NCBI GenBank assembly: GCA_014904985.1
Contig: MU129346.1
Location: 1-19,923, forward strand
Length of the DNA stretch: 19,923 nt
Origin: Hydnum rufescens UP504
Lineage: Eukaryota > Basidiomycota > Agaricomycetes > Cantharellales > Hydnaceae
Direction of reading: 5' to 3'
Shown here: positions 9,925-19,420 of the stretch, piece after piece
Position numbering within the stretch: position 1 is the first letter of the stretch
Layout of the letters: each line of letters starts with the position of its first letter
The notes under the pieces: model-generated
Told to the model about the DNA's origin: nothing
Seen by the model: only the letters and a program-made list of their open reading frames with translations
Databases searched by the model: none
Position numbers and translations under genes: made by a program

Positions 9925-10672
9925 AAGCATGTCTACTGAGGGAGACACAGTGTCAATAGACATGTCTATATAGTGAATAGCATGTCTACTCAAGAAATAG
10001 ACATGTCTACATCATGAATAGGCATGTCTACTCAAAGAAATAGACATGCCTACTCAATAAAATAGACATGTCTATATCAGGAATAGGCATGTCTACTCAA
10101 AGAAATAGACATGTCTACATCACAAATAGGCATGTCTACTCAAAAAAAATAGACATGTCTACATTGGGAATAGGCATGTCTACTCAAAGAAATAGACATG
10201 TCTACATCACAAATAGGCATGTCTACTCAAAAAAATAGACATGTCTATATCAGGAATAGGCATGTCTACTCAAAGAAATAGACATGTTTACATCACAAAT
10301 AGGCATGCCTACTCAAAAAAATAGACATGTCTATATCAGGAATAGGCATGTCTACTCAAAGAAATAGACATGTCTACATCACAAATAGGCATGTCTACTC
10401 AAAAAAAATAGACATGTCTATATCAGGAATAGGCATGTCTACTCAAACAAATAGACATGTCTACATCACAAATAGGCATGTCTACTCAAACAAATAGACA
10501 TGTCTATATAGTGAATAGGCACATCTACACAGATGAATAGGCATATCTACTCAGAGAAGTAGACATGTCTACTGAGAGAATTAGACACATCTACATGGTT
10601 GAATAGGCATGTCTACAGTGTCAATAGACATGCCTAATGTGTGAAATAGACATGTCTAAATTGGGACATAGA
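9925..10672. repeat. ~21-bp satellite of TAGRCATGYCTA palindromes
   Basis: About 30 copies of TAGACATGTCTA (a perfect 12-bp palindrome) or TAGGCATGTCTA occur with CATG cores 21 or 22 bp apart, e.g. starts at 10154, 10175, 10197, 10218, 10240, 10261, 10283 and 10304. Spacers alternate between CTCAAAGAAA / CTCAAAAAAA and CATCACAAA / TATCAGGAA, giving 43-bp dimers and ~86-bp higher-order units in the central part. The edges (9925-10020, 10510-10672) are more diverged. CpG is absent. The array lies between the 5' end of KDZ copy A and the 3' end of KDZ copy B. Confidence 0.93.
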
Positions 10673-10701
10673 CACATTCATAATATTCCATATCACACTT
10701 A

Positions 10702-13700
10702 TTAAGTTACAGTATCAATGGGAGTAAGGAGCCCTTCATCTTCATCTTCACACTCTATATCATCAAGTGAGTACCGTTCTTCAGGCTCAGCCAGGGGGAG
10801 ATCAAGGACATTCTGCAGTTGAGTCACCTGGTGGGCACTAACCTCCTGTCGGACTTCAGTGGCAATCAGTGCGGCATGATTATGCCGAATGCCATGCACC
10901 ATGCTGAGTGGCCATTTAGGTTGAGGAATATTGATTGCTTCAAGATTTGCATGCCATGTGCCTCCCATATTAAGATGTGCATCTAAGCATCAGGCAATAT
11001 GGTAGGCTGTGATGCCATTTTCTGTGAGGAAGACAGGAGTCAGTGATGGAAAACAAGTATGTGAGCTAAGTCATGAACTTTCCAGCTATCAAAAATGCAG
11101 ATTGGATCTCTTCTTCTTCTTCAACAAACCAGTTTATGGCAGCTCTCACTTGCCTGGAGAGTCACCTCTTCTCCTCTTGGCAACGCTTTCTATCCACCAT
11201 TGCAGCTATACCTCTTCGAGTGTCCCCATCACATAACCATGCTGGTATGACATCCTCATCTAGCGTCATGTCCCAGTCCTCATAAAGTGCACCATCGGCC
11301 ATGTCCCATATTTGGGCAACATCCACACAACTGGGGATTGCAGCAAAACCAGGCACAGGAGCGCTCTCTTTGAGAACCACCATCTCATTGATCAGTGCAT
11401 TGATCTTGTTCGCAAGAGTCTTGAAGGCACCACCACAGTGCTTTACCGCTTCAGAAACTTGGGCATGGACCCGCTGATCTGATATACTCAATTTGTAAGG
11501 AAAGGATGCAGGTACAAGTTAAAATTGACATGCCAGTGTTAAATGGCCGATAATCAGCTCGCAACCTCCCCTCCTCAAACTTCCGTGCACGAAGCTTGTC
11601 ACGGAGTCTGCGCTTGAGAGCACATACGTTCATGCGCATCTCAAAGAAACGGTTTCCTCTTATTTTTCGGAGTGTCTCGAGCCCAATCCCACCTACATGA
11701 CCGAGCATTGCCTCGTGTCTCTCTAGGTTCCGATTTGCTGCTCTGAGTTCTGCTGTCAATGTATCCAGTGCGAGTAGGAGACCAGAGTGGTGCTGAGTGT
11801 TTGGGGCACATGTCTGCAGCGATGTCTTTACTGCATTACGCCGGGTGTTGAGTTCTGCACGTGCCACCCTTAGATCCAGGATCCTCTGGACCATCCGAAC
11901 ACCATGGAGTTTTGACTGCCCTATGTGGTGTCAAGGTCGGATGAGATTCATTTTACCGAAATAGAATGACAAAATTGATCACTAACGAGGATGTGGGAGG
12001 CGCTGCTGCTTCCTCTGTAATTTCCACTGGCTTTTGAGCATAACACGATCCACAGGACACTCATCCAGGACTGCATTTGCACCTTTAAGGCGCCTGGTGA
12101 CTCTAGTCCACTTATTAAGCAGCCAGTTCCCCAAGTTGGCCAGAGACTTGACATCTTTGGCTTGAATATCAGTGTCGAGAACAAAGAGACGTCGATTAAA
12201 CTTATAAAAAGTAATAGTATCAGGCCTGAGGGTCCACATGATGTAATGGCTGCACAAACGTACCCCAGACACACGAAGCCCAGGAATGAGTTTACGAATA
12301 GAGCTCCAAAAGTGCTCACAGCCTTCACCATCAGCAAGTCCGAATCCATCGCGCAAATGTGGGTTGTATGTCAGTTGACAAGACCATTGATGACCGAATG
12401 CATGAAAGACCGATATCCCGAATATCATTCGTTTGGACCACTCAGGAAGGAAACCCCACTGGATCAATAGGTCGTGAGAAGTATTCTCAACAGAAGTATC
12501 TAATAACCTACCTTCACAATGCTTCAGTGAAGCTGACAACTGACATCATACAAGACTCCCACCGTAGCACAGGGAGGAAGGCCTTTGAAGAGTTCATCCA
12601 GCAGTGCCAGGGCGTAATACTGAGCTTCTCCTGGCGTCTGCATGTTACAGAGGTAGATAGCTCGGTCATGCTCACAGAGAAGAGCCATGAGACCGGTATC
12701 GGCGAAAATAGCTGTGGATGCTTTCTGGCGGGCCTCGTCAGCCGCTGTAAAGCTTTCATGGCACGCATCAAGGGCAGAAACAGGCACTTTCATGCCACGC
12801 TCCACAAAATCCTCCTCTGCAGCTGGCTCATCAACCCAATCACCATAATCTGCTACGTCCACCTCACTTGTTTCATCATGTTCTTCGTCCGGTGGTGAAC
12901 TGAACGCCAGTTTCGTGGGCTGCCGTTCCTCCTCAACACGCTCCTTCATGGCATCCAGAGTTTCAGGTGTAAGAAAGAGCGTATATGGTCGATCCAGGGT
13001 TCAGTCATACTCGCCCCTACCCTTTCGTCGTTTTTGGGTGAAACAGCTGTCAATGGACACAATGACATTCGGCCTTGATGAAAAATCATCAGATCTTGAG
13101 ACAAGCAGGATGAACTGATGAACTTACTCATGCTTCTTCAGTGGCGACTGATACGGTGTCCCAAAACATATTGGACATCGACTGCGAAGGTAAGCGCTGG
13201 GACGTTTGTTGTAGGCTTCACTCTGTGGTTCGTTGAGAGCACACTGTGATGGGGCACGTGTCAAACCAGGAACCAGAGGTCGGGCCTGAGAAGACACCGA
13301 CAAGAATTTGGGAGAGTGAGTTGTTGAGTACCCAGGTGACGATGGCAATTCCCTGGCTGCATTTCCCAGAGGCAAGTCTCTGGAGGTGGGAAACTCGCTG
13401 ATCAGCCCGGAACGTCGTGGACTGGTTGCAATCGCATTGGAGATGTGCTCATGGGCAAACTGAACTAACAGCTGATATGACTGCAGGGTGTCACTATAGT
13501 GCTTCACCAAGGAGTCCTAAATACAGTGGATTCAGAAAATGTAATACCATAGACATGTATTCAAACTTACCTCGGTGTCAAAAAGGTGCCCAAGAGAACC
13601 CAAATGCTCTTGGAGCGACGTGCACCATGCAGACAAATTTGGAGCTGTGTTTGAATGCAATATTGAAAGGAAGTCGAGTTGTTTGATGTCGATCGCAACC

Positions 13701-14314
13701 CCGGGCCTGTACGGTGAGCAACCGAATAGACCATGAGACAGAAGTTGTACAGGAGCTGGGCGACACTTGCATATCGATAACTGGAGCATCTCTAATTCTG
13801 GGGCAAGAAACACATTTATTGGCGAGACATGCGAAGCACAAGCAACCTGATACATACTGCTAGGATATACGCATGTAATACATAAGCGCCACTGGGTACA
13901 ACCACAATTTGCAGGTGGGTGCACAATAGGATCCAGGGATCCATGGCAGGTGCTTGCCTGATAGCACAGGAACATGTCGACAAGCCATGGCATCAGTTCG
14001 TTCCATGTGTCTGAGTATTGGCTTCATCTTTGGGAATAATCAGATTGTCCAGATGAACGATTCAGTAGGTCCAAATTATCACCATTCGAGTCCAGAGGTA
14101 TGATAACGTGCATGTCGTCAGCGCGACTTGGAGGACCCGACTCGCCATCAACAATAGGGGGTTGGAGTCCGATACCAAGGAATGCAGAACACCAGTTGAA
14201 TGGGGTTGTCATACTGGGAACATACTTAAGGCGATATCGTTTCTCGCCAGTTGTGTGCCCAATGAGGATGTACTTCATGCGGAGCAGTTGGTTCCCAGCA
14301 GAAACCGAGAGATT
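10702..14314 (-). pseudogene. KDZ-family transposase, copy B (younger, nearly open)
   Basis: A better preserved second copy of the KDZ transposase. In order: a cysteine cluster (NCGCTQWRLCITC, CKCRPAPVQLLSHGLF) at 13990-13571; CPICFG near 13160; NVIVSIDSCFTQKRRKG; TGLMALLCEHDRAIYLCNMQ; YDVSCQLH; GISVFHAFGHQW; DGEGCEHFW; the Arg-rich coiled region near 11580-11680; IPAWLCDGDTRRG; and an acidic tail at 10702-10968. Expected catalytic acids are Asp 13049-13051, Asp 12545-12547 and Glu 12324-12326. Introns joining family-like sequence are 13517-13570, 13074-13127, 12459-12511, 12201-12263 (63 bp, in frame and open) and 11921-11986; a short one near 11489-11531 is less sure. TGA codons interrupt the frame at 14024-14026, 13001-13003, 12524-12526, 11162-11164 and 10990-10992. 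CpG is frequent here, unlike copy A. The N-terminus is unresolved: upstream of 14315 (also TGA) the frame cannot be verified. Confidence 0.88.
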
Positions 14315-14334
14315 TCATGTGATCTCTGCACAAG

Positions 14335-14399
14335 AGAGTGTATTCGATCGGGATTCCACACGAGAATGAGAGATCGTATTTGATCTGGATTCCACAGTG
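14335..14399. repeat. Two short tandem copies upstream of KDZ copy B
   Basis: On the minus strand TGTGGAATCC(A/C)GATC(A/G)AATAC followed by CTCTC occurs twice, about 36 bp apart. It lies next to a possible intron or 5' leader of copy B. Role unknown. Confidence 0.6.
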
Positions 14400-14415
14400 A
14401 CGGGAGCTGCAACGC

Positions 14416-14682
14416 CTACTCCGGGGATATGCCTGAGCAGCTGGTGGGAAAGAAGGGAATGTCTGCTGATGAGTCTGCTGATGAGGTTGGGGGTTTTACG
14501 CCTAGGTGGATGATGATGCCCTGAGGGATTGGTCGTATAGGTAGGGATGCTGATGTATTTGACTGCCCTATGTATATGATGGATGGATCTGGGAATCGTT
14601 TTCGACGACGTTTTGTCTTCTTTTGCGGTTGGCAATATATGACGCCCATTGTGTCTACAGCGAATACTAAGCGAGCTCCCAT
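14416..14682 (-). CDS. Possible N-terminal exon of KDZ copy B
   Basis: An 88-codon open frame starts with ATG at 14680-14682. It contains a basic block (KKTKRRRKR) and then a Ser/Pro-rich region, similar in character to the variable N-termini of KDZ proteins. It ends in TAG at 14416-14418. Joining it to the downstream frame needs an intron that I cannot place with confidence. The overlapping frame at 14315-14716 is an alternative. Confidence 0.3.
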   Translation of the reverse strand: MGARLVFAVDTMGVIYCQPQKKTKRRRKRFPDPSIIYIGQSNTSASLPIRPIPQGIIIHLGVKPPTSSADSSADIPFFPTSCSGISPE

Positions 14683-14766
14683 CTGGGCAGCTTAAGAGGT
14701 GGATGTCCAACAACACGTACCTGATGACAGTGACAAAGTATTTCTCTAGTTCTCACAAGAAAAGCG

Positions 14767-15018
14767 CCCCTACACTAATGTGTTGAAGCAATTCTCGAGT
14801 TTCGGGTTCCACAGGCCAAAATGAGGCATTCTCGCGTCCTTAAGAGCAGGGAAAAGAGAGGTGTGGACAAGAAGATCAACCCTACACTGATGTGTCGAAT
14901 TGATCTGAGAGTTCGAGAGTTCGAGTCTTCGAGGTGCTAAATTGGATCCGGGGTGACGCTTCTCCATTACTCCATATGGCGAAACAAAAGAAAAAAAAAA
15001 AAAAAAAAAAAAAAAAAA
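14767..15018 (+). mobile_element. Short repeat with an A28 tail (SINE- or LINE-end-like)
   Basis: The segment ends in 28 consecutive A (14991-15018). It holds two related blocks beginning CCTACACT(A/G)ATGTGT, at about 14769 and 14881. AGTTCGAGTCT at 14918-14928 resembles a pol III B box (GGTTCGANTCC). A tail of A plus a B-box-like motif suggests a retroposed short element, but I see no clear A box or target-site duplication. A simple poly-A microsatellite is the alternative. Confidence 0.3.
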
Positions 15019-15490
15019 CAGAAAACTCAGACACACCCTCATGAACACTGGCTGGTCCTCCTGAGCCCATTCCCACAAGGCTCCCCAATGCCTCTATCCG
15101 CCCAGAGACGTGATGAAGGGTTTCGCGATATTGGTGGTGCTGTCACTGAATGGCTTCATTGCCACCTTGGGCTCTCAATTCTAGTGGTAATGTCATCTGG
15201 TGGGGTATGTCATGTTTCTTCTTCCCTTGTTAAATTTAGAATCCATGAATACACTCCCCTCAGCATAATGTCTGTTTTGCATTATGCACGGACGACCTGG
15301 ACAAGATTAGGCAGTTCGTTGGGGCCTACGATTATGACCAAATTTGCGTGGGCCCCCCCCCTTCGACAGCCACGGCATACGTGTTCCTATCCAAATATTC
15401 ACACAAAAGCCAACTTCCACAGAGTGGGTGATTTTTAGCACAGCAACACAATAATACTGACTACACATATTGGACAGACCTGGCAGATGA
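15019..15490. other. No gene identified
   Basis: Plus-strand frames here (for example RRDEGFRDIGGAVTEWL near 15105-15155) are short and interrupted. The stretch may be exon debris of the proline-rich fragment that follows. It includes a C9 run at 15353-15361. Confidence 0.3.
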
Positions 15491-15901
15491 GATTCCGAGG
15501 GCACCGTTCTCGTTCGCATCTGGGAAATACGGCCGACTCGTCGATCCATCCCTGGCCCCTCATCCATTGCCGTCCTCGCATCCCTAGATCGTGAGTTACG
15601 CCAACACATCGACATTCCGTTTTTCAACTCTGCCCTCCCTCCTACCCCTGCCCCTGTTCCTGAACCCGTTCCTCCTGCCCTCATTCCACCTGCCCCTGTT
15701 CCGACGCCAGCAGTAGAGCCCACAAATCTCCCGGCCCAGGAACAAGTGGACTTGGAATGCCATGACTTACCCAATCGTCACTGGGTCTTTCGTAAACCGC
15801 GCCTGGCTGAGGACCTTCCACACCATGAATGGCATCCGCCAATCACATCACTCAGCATTGAAGAGGGGCATTGGGAAAGGCAAATAAAAACGATGGACTA
15901 G
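15491..15901 (+). pseudogene. Proline-rich gene fragment, unknown family
   Basis: An open frame of 136 codons runs from just after an in-frame TGA (15488-15490) to TAG at 15899-15901. It has no usable ATG near its start, so it is an exon or the end of a broken gene. It reads GTVLVRIWEIRPTRRS, then LASLDRELRQHIDIPFFN, a PAPVPEP/PAPVPTP proline-rich linker, and a charged C-terminus with HWVFRKPRLAEDLPHHEW. The minus-strand frame over the same bases has a glycine-rich, unnatural composition and is a shadow. No family recognised. Confidence 0.4.
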
Positions 15902-16264
15902 TTAATTAGTTAATTAACCCCTTTGATAAATAACAAGTTGTACATGTACAGCAATGAACAGGCAACAGGATGGGTAAACAATCAGAAGACCAGCTGCACC
16001 CACTGGGGATTCAGCTAGACATTCGTCATGAAGGAGGCTAAGTAGAAGAACAAGTGAATGGTGCATAGAGCCCAGCAAATAAGCACCAGTTCAAGCGGAC
16101 TGGTAAGCGAACGAAAAGGAAAAGGAAAAGAAAAAGAGGGCAAGCTTACCAAGATTGTGCCCTGCATAAAATAAGGTCATGTGGAAGACACGAGCTGGAC
16201 GCAATGTGGGGGGATAGGTGAATACACAGATGAGCAAGGGAATAAAGATTTGGAGAATAAACAA
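15902..16264. other. Intergenic sequence with a partial copy of the 16.3-kb repeat end
   Basis: Bases 15974-16037 (AATCAGAAGACCAGCTGC and onward, through TTCGTCATGAAG) are a diverged direct copy of the end of the inverted repeat at 16265. An (AAAAGG)-type purine run is at 16113-16138. An A/T palindrome-like block (TTAATTAGTTAATTAA) is at 15903-15918. No gene seen. Confidence 0.5.
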
Positions 16265-17669
16265 GTTTGGTCAGAAGACAGCTGCTCCCACTAAGGGCTC
16301 AACTGGACACTCGTCATGAAGAGGGAGGATGATGAGAAGATAACCCACGTTATAATTGATTGACCTATTCCAGCTGTCTCTGTGCCCTCCACCACTCCAG
16401 AGAAATTGCGCAGGACTTGGAAGTATGTCCAGCCGCAATGAGTTGTTGACTCTATCAATGCTCAGAGGACACTTGCTGAGGGTCCATACACCCAGGGTCA
16501 AACCTTGCCTCCACACCTTAGTCCTTTTGGGGGAAGTGCATGCATACATGCCAGAAACAGGGGATCTAGATTCCACTGAGCTAGAAGGCCACACGAATAC
16601 ATTGAAATGATTCAATGCCAGAGATATCCGGGAATTCTAGCGCCCAACTTATGACAATGAGAAATAGCATATAGATAGTCCACAAGGATGATGTCAAGCT
16701 AATATACTTTAAAATAATTCTAGCGAATGTTGGGGGAAATATGGGAGCCCCTGATTCCCCTCACGACCAGGGAAACGAAACATTGTTTGGTTGTCTGATT
16801 TTTGTAGCTAGTCAGGATTTCATTGATTCACTAGTTTCCTAGAGTGACAGACTCCATGCATGAGAAAGAACAGATTTATTGCCAATTTCCTTGAGGCATA
16901 CAACCCAAAATACATTCAAAAATTAAAGATGACCTATAGCCCTTCAGAGAAGTCTATTTCAGATTGCTATGCACCATAATGACTGCCTAAATCATACCTC
17001 AATTTAGAGTATTTAATATTGCTTTTCGATGGATTCCTCATTGCTGTGTGTCGAAATTAGTATCTTAGAGCGTATTTCGAAGAAGCCATGCAGAGCGGTA
17101 CGAACCGATTGACAAGGTGTAGCACTAATGTCGACTTACAGCAATGAGGGATCCATCAAAAAACATATTAAATACTCTAAATTGAGGTATGATTTAGGTG
17201 GTCATTATGGTGCATAGCAAATCTGAAATAGACTTCTCTGAAGGGCTATAGGTCATCTTTAATTTTTGAATGTATTTTGGGTTGTATGCCTCAAGGAAAT
17301 TGGCAATAAATCTGTTCTTTCTCATGCATGGAGTCTGTCACTCTAGGAAACTAGTGAATTAATGAAATCCTGACTAGCTACAAAAATCAGACGACCAAAC
17401 AATGTTTCATTTCCCTGGTCGTGAGGGGAATCAGGGGCTCCCATATTGCCCCCGATGTTCCGTGGAATTATTTTAAAGTATATTAGCTTGACATCATCCT
17501 TGTGGACTGTCTATATGCTATTTCTCATTGTCATAAGTCAGGCACTAGAATTCCCAGATATCTCTGGCGTTGAATTGTTTCAATGTATTCGTGCGACCGC
17601 CAACCCTCCCTCTTTGTGACAAGTGTCCAGTTGAGCCCTTAGTGGGAGCAGCTGGTCTTCTGACCAAAC
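16265..17669. mobile_element. Large inverted-repeat element
   Basis: Left arm 16265-17058 and right arm 17127-17669 are reverse complements around a ~68-base spacer. The outer ends are GTTTGGTCAGAAGA at left and TCTTCTGACCAAAC at right. The left arm carries about 250 extra bases (about 16335-16585) absent from the right, so one arm was altered after formation. No credible coding sequence: open frames in the arms are opposed shadows. I could not find a clear target-site duplication. It may be a non-autonomous foldback element or an inverted duplication. Confidence 0.75.
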
Positions 17670-17707
17670 ATTTTCATCTGTTGCGTCTTCTTTGTGTCTT
17701 TCTAGCA

Positions 17708-19078
17708 ATGTCTCAAATCACACCAGGTAAGCGAATACCCCCGTTGCAGTTCGCATTGCATCTGATAACCTTGTCCTTCCTAGGTGAACTTGCATGGGCG
17801 TGACGATTCCCTGATATATTCAAGAGGGTCCTATGGGATTTCTGGCATGGCCCTTGTGTACACACTACCTCTGGCTTAAAGCCATTAATCCCCGAATATC
17901 GGTGGCCATTATCCCCCTTCGTCTTGCCAGTAAATGAGCTCAGACCCGACTCGTATGATTTCCAAGCCTCAGACCCCACTATTTTCCCTCAACCGCTGCA
18001 ACCCACCCTCCGGCATCATGCATTCATGCCTACCTCATATGATGGCCCAGTTCCTGGCGACTCCCCTAATTGCTTGGGTTTGATGTTAGCTGAATGGCTG
18101 GAACCCTACTGGGCAGAAGCTCAGAGGTGGATGAATCTTTTGAAGCCATATCACCCCATCCCCTCTCATTTGAACCCAGAGAGCCTTCAGACCTTGTTGA
18201 GCCAGTTGGATTCACAGGATGCCGGAGTCTGGATCAAGGTCCGATTACTTGGCCTCGAGCTACAAGGGCTGAGCAGGATGTTCATGGGACGAGCCGTCGT
18301 TCTCCTATCACTCTACAACTGGGTCTTACCCCCGGTGTGGCCAACGGATGTCGCTCTGATGGGGACATTCGTGGAGCACTCTCGTCAATCAGAGTTTGCA
18401 GACGCTCTGGAGGAGCTGGAACCATCAGGGGCACCTGTCTGGGCTGTCAAATTCCTCAAATCCTACTTTTCCCACGATCGCATAAAGTTCTCGGAGAAAG
18501 ATTTGAAGTCTCGCGACAATCCCAGGAGATCGGCGGTCCTTTGACATGTTGTGCAAGAATGTCAAGGATATGACACAGTATATGATGCGATATTGTGACT
18601 GTATATTCCGACCCGTGCCGAACTTTGCGCCTCTGGCATAAACCCATATTGGGGTATGCAACATGTCCGTCATGAAGTCGGATCACCTTGATGGTTGTAT
18701 GCGCTTCGGCAGATGGTATTCGACACTGTGGAACCTGGGTTCTCTGGTCAGATGGAGTGGAATGAGGTCCATGTTCGTCTCGCAAACCTTCTCCGGCTCC
18801 CTAAGGCATGGGGTGGGAGACACTCGGTCCTCAGCCTCATGAGAGTGGGTGATGACCAAGTCTTGACTCCACCTTCATGGTGTACGACAGTCCCCCGATT
18901 GTTGCAGAAGGCTTGCATATCGCACCTCGCTGAAGCTGATGCATTCTTATATTTCACTGACATATTCCAATGCACCCCGCCACCTTGTCCTGTTTCCCTG
19001 TCAGCTCCTCCTGGCTATCGACCCCCCCTGTGTCTCTCACCCAGATCCAGGTGCCCCAACCTCAGCCCCTCTGCCTAG
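17708..19078 (+). pseudogene. Decayed gene of unknown family, N-terminal two thirds
   Basis: ATG at 17708-17710 opens MSQITPG; an intron at 17727-17783 (GTAAGC...TAG) joins it to GELAWA, TGA (17801-17803), RFPDIFKRVLWDFWHGP and a long open frame to 18544. Recognisable stretches are LNPESLQTLLSQLDSQ, GLELQGLSRMFMGRAVVLL, LYNWVLPPVWPTDVALMG and FLKSYFSHDRIKF. The frame then shifts near 18535 to FDMLCKNVKDMTQYMMRYCD, and back near 18615 to GINPYWGMQHVRHEVGSP, TGA (18689-18691), WLYALRQMVFDTVEPG and RLPKAWGGRHSVLSLMRVGD. A further shift in a C run near 19025 leads into the repeat region. Composition looks truly protein-coding (Trp-rich, balanced), but I do not recognise a domain. Homopolymer frameshifts could in part be sequence errors; the TGAs are less easily explained so. 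Confidence 0.5.
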
Positions 19079-19107
19079 TTCGCCGACTCCCATGATTTTT
19101 GATCTCT

Positions 19108-19420
19108 CACATGATGCTTCCCTGTCACACCTGTTGGGTTCAAGGGAGTCTCCAATAAGGATCGATCCCCCCTCTACTGTGATCGAGGTGGATCTCGACG
19201 CGGTCACTATCCCACATGATGCGTCCCCGTCACGCCTGTTGGTTCGAGGGAGGCTCCGATAAGGATCAATCTCCCCTCCACTGTGATTGACGTGGATCTC
19301 GACTCGGCCACTATCCCACATAACATATCCCTGTCACCCCTGCTGGGTTCGACAGAGTCTCCAATAATCGTCGACCCCCCTCCACTGTCATCGAGGTGGA
19401 TCTCGACAAGGCCACTACTG
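19108..19420 (+). repeat. Three ~105-bp (35-codon) tandem repeats
   Basis: Units start at 19108, 19213 and 19317 (105 then 104 bp). In frame, each encodes a HDASLSHLLGS / STVIEVDLDAVTIP-like 35-residue repeat. Single-base losses (GGG to GG in unit 2 near 19241; one C from a C run in unit 3 near 19378) break the frame twice. The codon-sized period supports an originally coding repeat attached to the upstream gene. Confidence 0.75.

Noticed and set aside
14881..14960. A tRNA gene
   Set aside because: Only a B-box-like motif is seen; no cloverleaf stems or A box could be assembled.
15307..15774. Gly/Arg-rich minus-strand frame
   Set aside because: It is the complement of the proline-rich plus-strand frame at 15491-15901, which has the better composition.
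16271..17803. Open frames at 16271-16615, 16356-16610 and 17570-17803
   Set aside because: They lie in the arms or edges of an inverted repeat, overlap on opposite strands and carry no coding character.
331..18691. UGA recoded as a sense codon (alternative code or selenocysteine)
   Set aside because: Frameshifts and a TAA are also present, CpG is lost generally, and alignable TGAs match ordinary Arg codons. CGA->TGA decay is simpler.
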